The position numbers were made by a program, and so were the translations under genes. A stretch of 64,000 nt of DNA, taken from the NCBI GenBank assembly GCA_013289585.1, contig JABCZR010000004.1:62001-126000 (forward strand), read 5' to 3'. Of the stretch, positions 8,508 to 15,730 are shown piece after piece (position 1 is the stretch's first letter; every line of letters begins with the position of its first letter). The notes under the pieces were generated by a model. It did not search any database. It saw only the letters and a program-made list of their open reading frames with translations, and was not told the origin of the DNA. This stretch comes from Acidobacteriota bacterium. Lineage in GTDB: Bacteria; Acidobacteriota; Terriglobia; Acidiferrales; UBA7541.

Positions 8508-8969
8508 ATGATCAAACCAGGCGCCAAAGCACCCAGCTTCTCCCTGAAATCCGACGACGGCAAAACCGTCTCCCTCGCCGACTTCGCCGGCCAGCGCGTC
8601 CTCCTCTTCCTCTACCCCAAAGCCAACACCTCCGGTTGAACCATCGAAGCGTCCGAGTTTCGTGACGCAAAAAAAGATTTCGACAAGCTCAACGTGGCCA
8701 TCCTCGGCCTCAGCGCTGATCCCGTCAAAGCCCAGGCCTCCTTCAAGCAAAAGCAAAAACTGAATTTCTCGCTGCTTAGCGATCCCACTCATGAACTCAT
8801 CGAAAAACTCGGCGCCTGGCAGAAAAAACAGTTCATGGGCCGCACCTACAATGGCATCGTCCGCAGCTCCTTCCTCATCGGCAAAACCGGAAAAATCGAA
8901 CACGTCTGGCCCCTCGTCAAAGCCAAAGGCCACCCCGCCGCCGTCCTCGAACACATCTCTCAAGAATGA
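8508..8969 (+). CDS. bcp: Selenocysteine-containing Bcp-type peroxiredoxin (in-frame UGA = Sec44)
   Basis: Thiol/selenol peroxidase of the AhpC-TSA/Bcp family, expected to reduce H2O2 and organic peroxides in the cytoplasm. The frame opens at ATG 8508 (GAGGGAA upstream) and runs 153 codons, with one internal TGA at 8637-8639. The surrounding protein is LYPKANTSG-U-TIEASEFRD, where the family reads YPKDDTPGCTxEA: the UGA falls exactly on the peroxidatic cysteine. The rest is intact, including VRSSFLIGKTGKI with the conserved Arg. The protein has no cysteine at all and no resolving Cys five residues later, so it would be a 1-Sec enzyme reduced by an external thiol. A SECIS-like hairpin follows the UGA. 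A purely annotated gene would start after the UGA and lose the active site. A point nonsense mutation is the alternative, but the hairpin and a second such gene nearby argue against it. Confidence 0.88.
8637..8668 (+). promoter_or_regulatory. UGA codon plus bacterial SECIS-like hairpin (peroxiredoxin)
   Basis: After UGA (8637-8639), GCGTC (8649-8653) pairs with GACGC (8664-8668) and CGA (8654-8656) with TCG (8660-8662), leaving a bulged U at 8663 and a GUU apical loop at 8657-8659. The loop begins 17 nt after the UGA. A G-U in the loop and a bulged U on the 3' side are features SelB recognises in E. coli fdhF-type elements. Confidence 0.82.
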
Positions 8970-9100
8970 GCCGTTATCCCGGCACTGCCCGAAACAGCCT
9001 TCCGCTCGACCGAAGAAGGCATCAATCTCCGATACAACGCGATTTCCTGCTCCAGTCGCTTTACCGGATGGGAGAGACTTCTACTCTTCAGACGTGCACT

Positions 9101-10513
9101 TCACGGCGCAATTTCCCTTCTTAATCTGATAAGCACCTCTGTGCCGGGCGCGGCATCCACCGGGCAGCTTGTTATTGCCCAGCGCCCCGGCGCGGCAAAT
9201 TCCTGGAGCAGCACCACTAGCGTCGCAGGTTTGTCGTGCTTCATTCGCGCGAAGAATTTCCCCTGGCTGTCCGAATACACCACCGCACCGCCTTGCAACC
9301 GAATGGCCGCACCTTCCACTGGCTGGCCGTGCTCGTCGACGACCGCGCCGCCGATCACGAACTTGCCGCCGGCGCTGTGGCTTTGACTATTCATGGCCGC
9401 TCCAGCTAGCGGCCCCTGCACGTAGCTGGACGCGTATGTGGTGTACTGTATGTGCACCATCGGATCGACGTTGGTTTGAAAGTTCAGCGCCGTGTCATGA
9501 AGGCGCAGGGAGACCTGCACGGTGGTGGTCTGTTGGAAACCCTTGCCGCTGATCGGAAAGAAAAGCACGGAGTGATCGAGGCTGAGACTGATTCTGTTGT
9601 CGTGATAACCACCGCCGAAGGCATAGGAAGTCTGGCCTTGCAGCTGGCTTACGATGCCGGAGACCGTCCAGCGGTGGAAGTGCTCCTGCACCGCGTGGAC
9701 GAGCAGAACCCGGTGATTGGATTCGTAAAAATTGGACCGCACGGTTATAGACCCGATCCGCAGACTCGCGCCAGCTGACGCGCCCGTAGTCTTCAACATC
9801 CTGTATTGACCACCGAGCAGGGATGCTTGCGGGGTGATGTGGCCAAGCCCAGCGAACCCGCTGAGGCTGTTTGTTGTTAGGTGATCGGCCAGAAAAAAAT
9901 CGTTATGGTTTGCCGAGATGTTCAAGTTCTGAAACGGCTGGTAGTCTGCTTCGCCGCTAAAGTATTTTTGATTTTGCAGCAAGCCGCCGCTTCCCGCCAG
10001 ATGCAGCGAGTGGCTCCGATAAGAAAGCCCCTGTACCGCGGTGTGTTTCCCGCCATCAATCAAGGCGAGGGATGAAAGGAGCAGACCGTTATCAAAATGG
10101 TGCTGCAGGAAGAAGCCGGCGCCGCCGTGTTGTGACTTTGCGGTGACCATGAATGGGGTGGCATATCCGAAGCCAGTGGAACCCACGAACACAGCGAGGC
10201 TCGTATGCCGGCTGTTACGTTGCACAAATAGCCCGCGAGTGCTGACGCCCAGCCCGGCGCCGTCAAAGGAATAGCTGAAAACTCTATCACCTGCGGTCAC
10301 GTCCAAGCCGTGAATCTTGAAAGTCTCGGAAGCTCCAAAAACAAAATGGCCGTTAGCAAATCCGGCGGAAGCACTGAGGGTGCTTTCCGGGAAGAATGCC
10401 GTGATTTCGCCTCCTGTTCCACCGAGCAAGCTGCTGCGGCCAGCAGAAAGCTGAAGGATCTGAGCGCTGGCGGGAACGCCAAGCAGCAAAACGCACAGGC
10501 AAACACGGAGCAT
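9101..10513 (-). CDS. Outer-membrane beta-barrel protein with C-terminal carboxypeptidase-regulatory-like domain (usher-like candidate)
   Basis: A 470-residue exported protein of unknown specific function. The signal peptide MLRVCLCVLLLGVPASA is clean. The body (about residues 20-380) alternates short polar and aromatic strands, for example YRSHSLHLAGSGGLLQNQ and ISLSLDHSVLFFPIS, as in an outer-membrane barrel. The last 80 residues resemble a carboxypeptidase-regulatory or transthyretin-like sandwich (VIGGAVVDEHGQPVEGAAIR). The ATG directly abuts the TGA of the preceding chaperone-like gene, so the two are coupled. In chaperone-usher operons this position holds the usher; this protein is shorter than classical ushers (about 800 residues), so a reduced or lineage-specific usher is a hypothesis only. 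Confidence 0.65.
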   Translation of the reverse strand: MLRVCLCVLLLGVPASAQILQLSAGRSSLLGGTGGEITAFFPESTLSASAGFANGHFVFGASETFKIHGLDVTAGDRVFSYSFDGAGLGVSTRGLFVQRNSRHTSLAVFVGSTGFGYATPFMVTAKSQHGGAGFFLQHHFDNGLLLSSLALIDGGKHTAVQGLSYRSHSLHLAGSGGLLQNQKYFSGEADYQPFQNLNISANHNDFFLADHLTTNSLSGFAGLGHITPQASLLGGQYRMLKTTGASAGASLRIGSITVRSNFYESNHRVLLVHAVQEHFHRWTVSGIVSQLQGQTSYAFGGGYHDNRISLSLDHSVLFFPISGKGFQQTTTVQVSLRLHDTALNFQTNVDPMVHIQYTTYASSYVQGPLAGAAMNSQSHSAGGKFVIGGAVVDEHGQPVEGAAIRLQGGAVVYSDSQGKFFARMKHDKPATLVVLLQEFAAPGRWAITSCPVDAAPGTEVLIRLRREIAP

Positions 10514-10987
10514 TCAATCGACCGAGACGCCTGCGGCAGCGCGCACTTTCTTCCGACAGTCTTTTTGTTTTTCACAAATGTAGATAGTGTGCGCCAGTTG
10601 CACGCGGACTAATATGCCCTCGGCGGCATGACCCACCACCATGGATGAGAGCAGCGCGACCGAGCAGGGAGGAGCCGAACACTTCAGTTGGTAGCCAAAG
10701 GTGTGCGTGCCTTTGGGCGGGACGCGGGCGCTCCCTTCTTCCAGTTTGAGCTCGACGCCAGAATCCAGGGGCCGATTCGTTGCGTGCCCCTGGGTATCCA
10801 GGCTGAAGCTGCGTGCCTCGACGGTGACCGCGAGTGCGGTCAATCCATTATTCGTGATGGAAAACTCACCGCGGCACTTTTTGCCGCATTCAACGATGAG
10901 GGGTGAGACCGTTTGGGCTGAAACGGCCAGCCCGAAGAACGAGAACTGCAAAAGTAGCAGGGACAAGACTCTCTTCATTTTGCGCAT
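10514..10987 (-). CDS. Exported immunoglobulin-fold protein, pilus-chaperone-like
   Basis: A 157-residue exported protein with signal peptide MKRVLSLLLLQFSFFGLAVSA. The mature part starts QTVSPLIVECGKKCRGEFSI and continues NNGLTALAVTVEARSF, reminiscent of the N-terminal strands of periplasmic PapD-like chaperones or of DUF916-like sandwiches. It has several cysteines (CGKKC, CSAPPC, CEKQKDC), which suggests disulfides formed in the periplasm. It is followed without any gap by the barrel gene and preceded by a pilin-like gene on the same strand. The chaperone role is inferred from order and fold-like pattern, not from a strong motif; true PapD proteins are longer (about 230 residues, two domains). 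Confidence 0.6.
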   Translation of the reverse strand: MRKMKRVLSLLLLQFSFFGLAVSAQTVSPLIVECGKKCRGEFSITNNGLTALAVTVEARSFSLDTQGHATNRPLDSGVELKLEEGSARVPPKGTHTFGYQLKCSAPPCSVALLSSMVVGHAAEGILVRVQLAHTIYICEKQKDCRKKVRAAAGVSVD

Positions 10988-11054
10988 TCCCTCAGTACAA
11001 AAAACAAATGCAGTTACGTCTCAAGCAGCGCGCACTCGGCAGCGTGCTACGAAT

Positions 11055-11498
11055 CTACGTGGCCTGGGCGCTGATCGTGATAGTCCCCGCGTAACTCGTT
11101 ACCGGAAAGTCCGTAGGACTCGCCAACGAAAGCAGGATGCTGTCGGAGTGACTTCCCTGGGCCGTAACGCCGATCCCGCCGAAGATCTGCGGGCAAATAG
11201 CGCCTGGATTCGCTGCTCCTACGTTTACATTGGCTAACGTGCAAGCAGCAGCGGTGCCGCCGTTGATCGAAGCGAACACATCGCTGGCGGGAATATTCAG
11301 GGTGCCGTCCGTCAAAGCAGCCGCGATAGTCGCGAAGTAGGCGACCGTGAAAACGTTTCCGCCACCCACCGCAAGGTTCCAGCTGGTTACCACGGCGATC
11401 GGAGCCGAGGCAGTGGCGTTTCTAGAATTCGTCCTTGTGAAAACGATGCTGCCCGGCGTTGCCGTTACCGTCAGGGAACTTGCAACCGCGAAGGTCAT
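11055..11498 (-). CDS. Pilin-like / spore-coat-U-like secreted beta-sandwich protein; 5' end uncertain
   Basis: About 147 residues of small-residue-rich beta sequence, beginning MTFAVASSLTVTATPGSIVF and ending SYAGTITISAQAT, a pattern seen in secreted structural domains such as DUF4402 or spore-coat-U proteins. Residues before the first ATG in the same frame read NAAAVA, and together with MTFAVASS look like the core of a signal peptide, yet no start codon precedes them in frame. An ATG one frame away at 11528-11530 would supply the start if a single base were missing. So either the start is unusual or a frameshift separates the n-region. It is the first gene of the pilin, chaperone, barrel cluster on the minus strand. 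Confidence 0.55.
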   Translation of the reverse strand: MTFAVASSLTVTATPGSIVFTRTNSRNATASAPIAVVTSWNLAVGGGNVFTVAYFATIAAALTDGTLNIPASDVFASINGGTAAACTLANVNVGAANPGAICPQIFGGIGVTAQGSHSDSILLSLASPTDFPVTSYAGTITISAQAT

Positions 11499-11613
11499 AG
11501 CTACAGCCGCGGCGTTGTAATGCGGGCATGGTGGGGAAGTCTCTGATACTGCGTGGCCTGCGCCCAGATGCTGAAACGACTATGGGCTCGGATAGTTGTG
11601 ATTGCTATAGTAC

Positions 11614-11639
11614 TAATGTTTATTTATTATAAAACATTA
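11614..11639. promoter_or_regulatory. AT-rich inverted repeat upstream of the pilin-like gene
   Basis: TAATGTTT (11614-11621) and AAACATTA (11632-11639) are perfect inverted copies around an A/T spacer that contains TATAAT on the minus strand. The region 11586-11640 is far more AT-rich than its surroundings. It may be the promoter or operator of the minus-strand cluster. No convincing -35 box was found. Apart from this, the 11499-11918 gap shows no convincing gene. Confidence 0.4.
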
Positions 11640-11918
11640 ACGTTGTGCAGTACGGGACAACCGAGCGCCTCATCAGAGGCCGGTGTCACTCCGAACCGTC
11701 AAAGGATGGTATGTTTCCGATTGCCCAGACGCTCGTGGCGTGGCGCGTGGGGTGAGCACCCCAAATTCTTAATAAATTCATGTTCTGGACGCGAGCAGTA
11801 AAACACTGTTCCGAGGCAGGCCAATGCACTGGCTGGCCGTAGACCGATCCACTACTCTCGTTCAACGCCCCGCTCACCTCTCCCCGCCACCTGCGTCTCA
11901 TCCATCAAGTTCCTGCTT

Positions 11919-13781
11919 ATGCGCATCGTGACGAGACTCTTCAAACTCATGTTCGCTCTGACACTGCTCGGAGCGCTGCCATCCCTCGCCTCCGCCCAGG
12001 ATCCCAAGCCTCAAATCAAAGCCGAAATCGACCGCCTCAAGCAATCCCTGCAGGAAAAGCCCCTCAAGAACCCGGATTTCCCGGACATTCAGTCCATGGT
12101 AAGCGGCGCCGTGAACGCCGCCGCCGAAGCGCTCGATTCCGGCAATTTGTATCTCTCTCTGGAAAGACTCCTCCAGGCCGAAGATCTTTTTCTGGGCGCT
12201 CGCGTCGCCGTGGACAAAGCCGACGCCGTGAAATCCGGCCTCCCCGCATTCGAAGCCGAGTGGGGAAAGGCCAGTCAGAATCTCAAAGCGCTCAATGACG
12301 AAGCCCACAAAAAAGACTGGCGCTCGTCCCCGTTGGCGCTTCGGGCGCTGTCCGAAACAGCTGAAGGCAGGTCCATCCCTCTTCTCGAAGGCGGCCGCGG
12401 CTTTGCCACCTCCACAAAACCAAGCGACGGCCTTTTCTACACGGGCCAGGCCCAGGGCGAAGCGTACTTCGCCAAGTTCAGCTCCACCGTCGTTCTCACC
12501 GGAAATTCAGCATCATTCCCGCTGCGTTCCTATCTCCCCGAACTACAAAAACTCCAGGAAAGATCGAATGCCGCGTTCAAGCCGCCCCGTTCCATCGATC
12601 TCCATTCCAGATTCATCGCCCTGAATTCCACGCTCAAGCTCGCCGAAGAGCTCGACGCACAAAAACTCTATGCCGGCGCTCTCTATCAGTATCTCGAAGC
12701 TACGCGCCACTACGGCATGCTGGAAGCCCTTCCCCTCAATGCCTCCCAGCAATCCGCATTGAAAACCGACCTCGCTGCTGCGCAAAAAAAGTTTGCCGCC
12801 TCCAAACAGGACGATTCCCTCGCCCAGCTTTTCCTCGAGCGCGCGGCATCGCAAACCGTACACCCCGATGGTTCCGCTCCCAGCGCCGACGAATGGCGCA
12901 GCGCCCGCGTCATCCTCGATCAAGTCCTCCCCGCCTATCTCGCGGCAAAAAAGCCCGCCTCTCCGCTCCAGCTGGCCTCCGGCAAAACCGTCGACCTCAC
13001 TCTCGTCCGCTGGCCCTACACTTGAAATATCTCCGACCCAGCAAGTTTGCTGGTTCAGGAAGTCGCCTCCGAATACCCGGGCCAAGTCACCTTCGTCACC
13101 GAAAACTTCGGCGCCTCCAAGCTCGCCGAAAAATTCGGTGTGAAGGGCTATCCTGCCGTCTTCGTGGACGATGTCCTGGTTGCCGCCCCCCGTGAATTCG
13201 GTTACTTCGGCGAAGTCGAAGGCACCGGCCGCTACGCTCCCTGGCGCAGCGCGGCCAGCCAGGAAAAATTCAAAACCGATCTCGCTCGCATGATCGACCT
13301 CATCCTCGCCGGAAGAAAAGACGTAGTCTCCCGCGAGCATCCCAACCGCACCGGTGCTTCTCAGGAAATCACGGCCTTGCCCCACTTCAAACTCACCGAT
13401 CTCTCCGGCAAGCTCCTCAATCGCGAGGATCTCGCCGGTCGCGTCGTTCTCGTCGAGTTCTGGGCCACCTGGTGCCCGCCCTGCCGCTCCACCCTCGAAT
13501 GGCTCGGCGAACTCCAGCGCAAGCACGGCGACAACCTCGCCATCCTTGCCCTGGCCGTCGAATCCCCCGAAGACCAGATCCGCTCCACCGTCAGCTCCCT
13601 CAGCCCCGCTCTCCACTGGGCCATCGCGGATCCTGCCACCGGCCTGTCCTTCGGCGACATCACCGCCGTCCCCACCCTTTTCCTCTTCGACCGTTCCGGC
13701 AAAACTTCCCGCATCCTCTACGGCGCTCCTCCCGACCTCCACACCCAAGTCGAAACCTCCCTCGACACCCTCCTGAAATAA
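11919..13781 (+). CDS. Exported Sec-thioredoxin/TlpA fusion selenoprotein (in-frame UGA = Sec369)
   Basis: A single frame of 620 residues interrupted once by TGA at 13023-13025. Residues 1-27 are a signal peptide (LMFALTLLGALPSLASA). Residues 28-350 are a helical domain without a family I recognise (PQIKAEIDRLKQSLQEK, SLERLLQAEDLFLG). Residues about 355-440 are a thioredoxin-like domain: VRWPYT-U-NIS as the redox site, a following helix, and the cis-proline segment GVKGYPAVFVDD (Pro412). Residues about 485-620 are a TlpA/ResA domain with EFWATWCPPC (CPPC at 519-522) and VPTLFLFDRSG. Without Sec decoding this would be called as two genes, a stop after the helical domain and an internal ATG at 13047 that loses the first strand and active site. 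A SECIS-like hairpin follows the UGA. It likely acts as a periplasmic disulfide or peroxide redox protein with two cooperating redox centres, which is inference. Confidence 0.85.
13023..13053 (+). promoter_or_regulatory. UGA codon plus bacterial SECIS-like hairpin (thioredoxin fusion)
   Basis: After UGA (13023-13025), CCAGCA (13038-13043) pairs perfectly with TGCTGG (13048-13053) around the loop AGUU (13044-13047). Below it a C/U mismatch is followed by further G-C and A-U pairs. The loop begins 18 nt after the UGA and contains G-U, matching the geometry of the peroxiredoxin element 4.4 kb away. Confidence 0.8.
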
Positions 13782-13813
13782 CCTCCTCCCCACCTAGATA
13801 TCACCCCTCCGCC

Positions 13814-13843
13814 TTGTTGGGGCGCAGCACTGCTGCGCCATCC
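13814..13843 (+). repeat. Intergenic palindromic repeat, GGGGCGCAGCA type (copy 3)
   Basis: GGGGCGCAGCACTGCTGCGCC, the same element as at 5033 and 6523, here after the thioredoxin fusion gene. Confidence 0.7.
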
Positions 13844-13879
13844 GTTTGCGCCGCCAAGCCTTCCTCCCCCAACTTTTCC

Positions 13880-13908
13880 TTGACACGCCATATCCCCTAT
13901 TCTAATAT
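13880..13908 (+). promoter_or_regulatory. Strong sigma-70-like promoter with no obvious downstream gene
   Basis: TTGACA (13880-13885), a 17-base spacer, then TAATAT (13903-13908). No plus-strand gene follows before panC, which is on the opposite strand, so the transcript could be a small RNA or the promoter could be a remnant. A CCGAC/GTCGG hairpin (13951-13963) and a T6 run (13978-13983) follow but are 13 bases apart, so termination there is doubtful. Confidence 0.5.
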
Positions 13909-14081
13909 ATCGGCTAGGTAAACATCTATTTGGACTGCGGCAAGTATAGCCCGACCGGGTCGGGGCCTGACTGTCGATTTTTTGTTTTCAGCTTTGACCT
14001 CAGAATCTTTGGTCACTATCACTAGGCGCTGCTGGCCCAAATTTCGGAGGGCTTCAAATCAAATTATGTTAACTTCTAAGT

Positions 14082-14172
14082 CTTTTAGAATCCGCACTCC
14101 CAAGATTGCTCGTAACTGCACATTCTAAATGACTTACAGGAACGCTAACTCCTTTAGAATGCGCACTCACAA
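14082..14172 (+). repeat. Two imperfect 22-base direct repeats in a gene-free region
   Basis: CTTTTAGAATCCGCACTCCCAA (14082-14103, first 20 quoted here as CTTTTAGAATCCGCACTCCC) recurs at 14151-14172 with three differences. The second copy is followed by an A6-G6 homopurine run and GGATAGGGGGG. The 13782-14229 gap carries no supported gene, only these repeats, the copy-3 palindrome and the promoter. I suspect a dispersed element, but one window cannot show that. Confidence 0.55.
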
Positions 14173-14229
14173 AAAAGGGGGGATAGGGGGGTGCCCAAAG
14201 GGGCTCTCAGCCTAAGGTATTGCAGGTAC

Positions 14230-15111
14230 TCAGAACCGAATCTCAAGATCGTCCGAGCTGGCTTCCTTCGGCTCAATGTACAGATTATCGATCAGCCGCG
14301 TCTTCCCCACAAAAACCGCAAGAACGACATAGCAGGGCTTGCCGACCCGCGTGACCGGCTCAAATGTCTTTGCGTCCACGATCTCGGCGTAATCCACCCG
14401 CGCAAACCTTTCCGCGCCGAGTACGCGATGTAGCACCGCTTGCAGTTGCAGCGCATCGCGAACCCCCGCGGCCAGTTCGTTTCGTGCGGCCTCCAGTGCC
14501 CGATGCAACACCGTCGCCGCATGCCGCTCCTCGGCATTCAGGTACGCATTGCGCGAAGACAACGCCAGCCCGTCCGGCTCGCGTACGATCGGGCAAACCA
14601 CAATCTCCGTATCGAGATTCAAGTCCCGCGCCATCTGCATGATGATCTTCGACTGCTGCGCATCCTTCCGCCCGAAATATGCAAAATGCGGCTGAACAAT
14701 TTGCAAAAATTTCATCACCACCGTAGCCACGCCGCGAAAATGTCCCGGCCGCGATCGCCCCTCCAGCCGCTCACTCAATCCCTCTACGTTCACGTACGCT
14801 GAAAATCCCGCCGGATAAATCTCCGCCGCCTCCGGCGCAAACAGCGCATCCACTCCCGCTTGCTGCAGCTTCTCGCTGTCGCTCTCAAACGTCCGCGGAT
14901 ATTTTGAAAAATCTTCGTTCGGCCCAAACTGTTTCGGATTCACAAAAATAGAGGCAATCACCGGCGAGCAATCCCGCTTCGCGCGTTCAATCAGCTCCAG
15001 ATGTCCGCGATGCAGCGCGCCCATCGTCGGCACCAGTCCGATGACGCGGTTCTCCGCACGCGCCTCCCGCGCCCGCTCCTTCATCCAAGCAATGGTTCGG
15101 ATTGTTTCCAC
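14230..15111 (-). CDS. panC: Pantothenate synthetase
   Basis: PanC (293 residues) joins pantoate and beta-alanine with ATP to give pantothenate, the coenzyme A precursor. Seen: the HIGH-like signature PTMGALHRGHLELIERA, FVNPKQFGPNEDF, the pantoate-contact region RPGHFRGVATVV, FGRKDAQQ, and the KMSKS-like LALSSRNAYL. The start is GTG at 15111, which gives the usual METIRTIAWMKE opening; no strong Shine-Dalgarno is visible. It closes a minus-strand panB-dinB-panC group. The unusual feature is only the DinB-family gene sitting between the two pantothenate genes. panD and ketopantoate reductase are not in this window. Confidence 0.96.
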   Translation of the reverse strand: METIRTIAWMKERAREARAENRVIGLVPTMGALHRGHLELIERAKRDCSPVIASIFVNPKQFGPNEDFSKYPRTFESDSEKLQQAGVDALFAPEAAEIYPAGFSAYVNVEGLSERLEGRSRPGHFRGVATVVMKFLQIVQPHFAYFGRKDAQQSKIIMQMARDLNLDTEIVVCPIVREPDGLALSSRNAYLNAEERHAATVLHRALEAARNELAAGVRDALQLQAVLHRVLGAERFARVDYAEIVDAKTFEPVTRVGKPCYVVLAVFVGKTRLIDNLYIEPKEASSDDLEIRF

Positions 15112-15133
15112 GGTGAAAGGATGGCGCTGAAAA

Positions 15134-15643
15134 CTACGCGCCCGCCGCCGTAGCGCGCTCGCGATAAAAGTGCATCAAGTCCGTCGCAATCGGTTGCGCG
15201 CCGAGTTGCCGCAGAAGCGTAGTCACCTGACCGCGGTGATACGTTCCGTGATTCACCAGATGCTGCATCGATTCCCACAGCGGATTGCGATACACGCCAA
15301 ATTTCAGTGTTTTGTATTCGAATACGCGCTCGAGATCCGCCTGCGACAATCCGCGCACAAAACCGAGCAAGCGCGCTTCGAGTTCGTCCCAGCGTTCCCG
15401 CAAGCTCGCCATATCCTGAAATTGCGTTGTATCGGGAAGCGATGACGGAGAACGCCCCTGAAATCTCTCCAGCCAGATCCATTCCGCGCCCCAAATATGC
15501 GCCAGCGTATCGCGCACGGATCCAAAACTCGATCCCATCGGCTGAACAAATTTCTCCGCCGTCAGAGCCGCCGCCGCTTCAATCGAACGGCGGTTCGCCC
15601 AGGCGTTGTAGTCAAAGAGCGTGCGCATTTCTTGCGGCGTCAT
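15134..15643 (-). CDS. DinB-family protein
   Basis: A 169-residue four-helix-bundle protein of the DinB/YfiT superfamily, typically metal-dependent thiol S-transferases or proteins of unknown role. The three metal ligands are visible as His in RDTLAHIWGAE and the two His in NHGTYHRGQV. The second ATG (15643) is preferred because GGAGG lies five bases before it; an upstream ATG would add only four residues. It lies 22 bases upstream of panC and downstream of panB, so it is probably cotranscribed with pantothenate synthesis. Whether it contributes to that pathway or to bacillithiol/mycothiol-like chemistry is unknown. Confidence 0.88.
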   Translation of the reverse strand: MTPQEMRTLFDYNAWANRRSIEAAAALTAEKFVQPMGSSFGSVRDTLAHIWGAEWIWLERFQGRSPSSLPDTTQFQDMASLRERWDELEARLLGFVRGLSQADLERVFEYKTLKFGVYRNPLWESMQHLVNHGTYHRGQVTTLLRQLGAQPIATDLMHFYRERATAAGA

Positions 15644-15676
15644 TTTCCCCTCCATTTGTAAGACGAGATTTCGGTT

Positions 15677-15704
15677 GTCATTCCGAGCGGAGCGAGGAAT
15701 CTGC
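15677..15704. repeat. GTCATTCCGAGCG-type interspersed repeat
   Basis: The gap between dinB and panB carries GTCATTCCGAGCGGAGCGAGGAATCTGC (quoted in parts: GTCATTCCGAGCGGAGCG then AGGAATCTGC), a hairpin with ATTCC/GGAAT arms. From general knowledge this consensus is scattered between genes in many Acidobacteriota and Bacteroidota genomes. Only one copy is in the window. Confidence 0.6.
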
Positions 15705-15730
15705 TTTTGGTTTGCCTCTCGGCGCCTTTT

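Noticed and set aside
8508-8969. Broken peroxiredoxin (nonsense mutation) as explanation of the UGA
   Set aside because: The rest of the frame is intact, the UGA is precisely at the catalytic position and is followed by a SECIS-like hairpin, and a second gene shows the same arrangement.
10511-10516. UGA at the end of the chaperone-like gene as another Sec codon
   Set aside because: The next codon is an ATG beginning a clear signal peptide in the same frame; no redox motif and no need for readthrough.
13951-13983. Intrinsic terminator for the orphan promoter transcript
   Set aside because: Hairpin stem is only five or six pairs and the T run is 13 bases away, not the usual adjacency.
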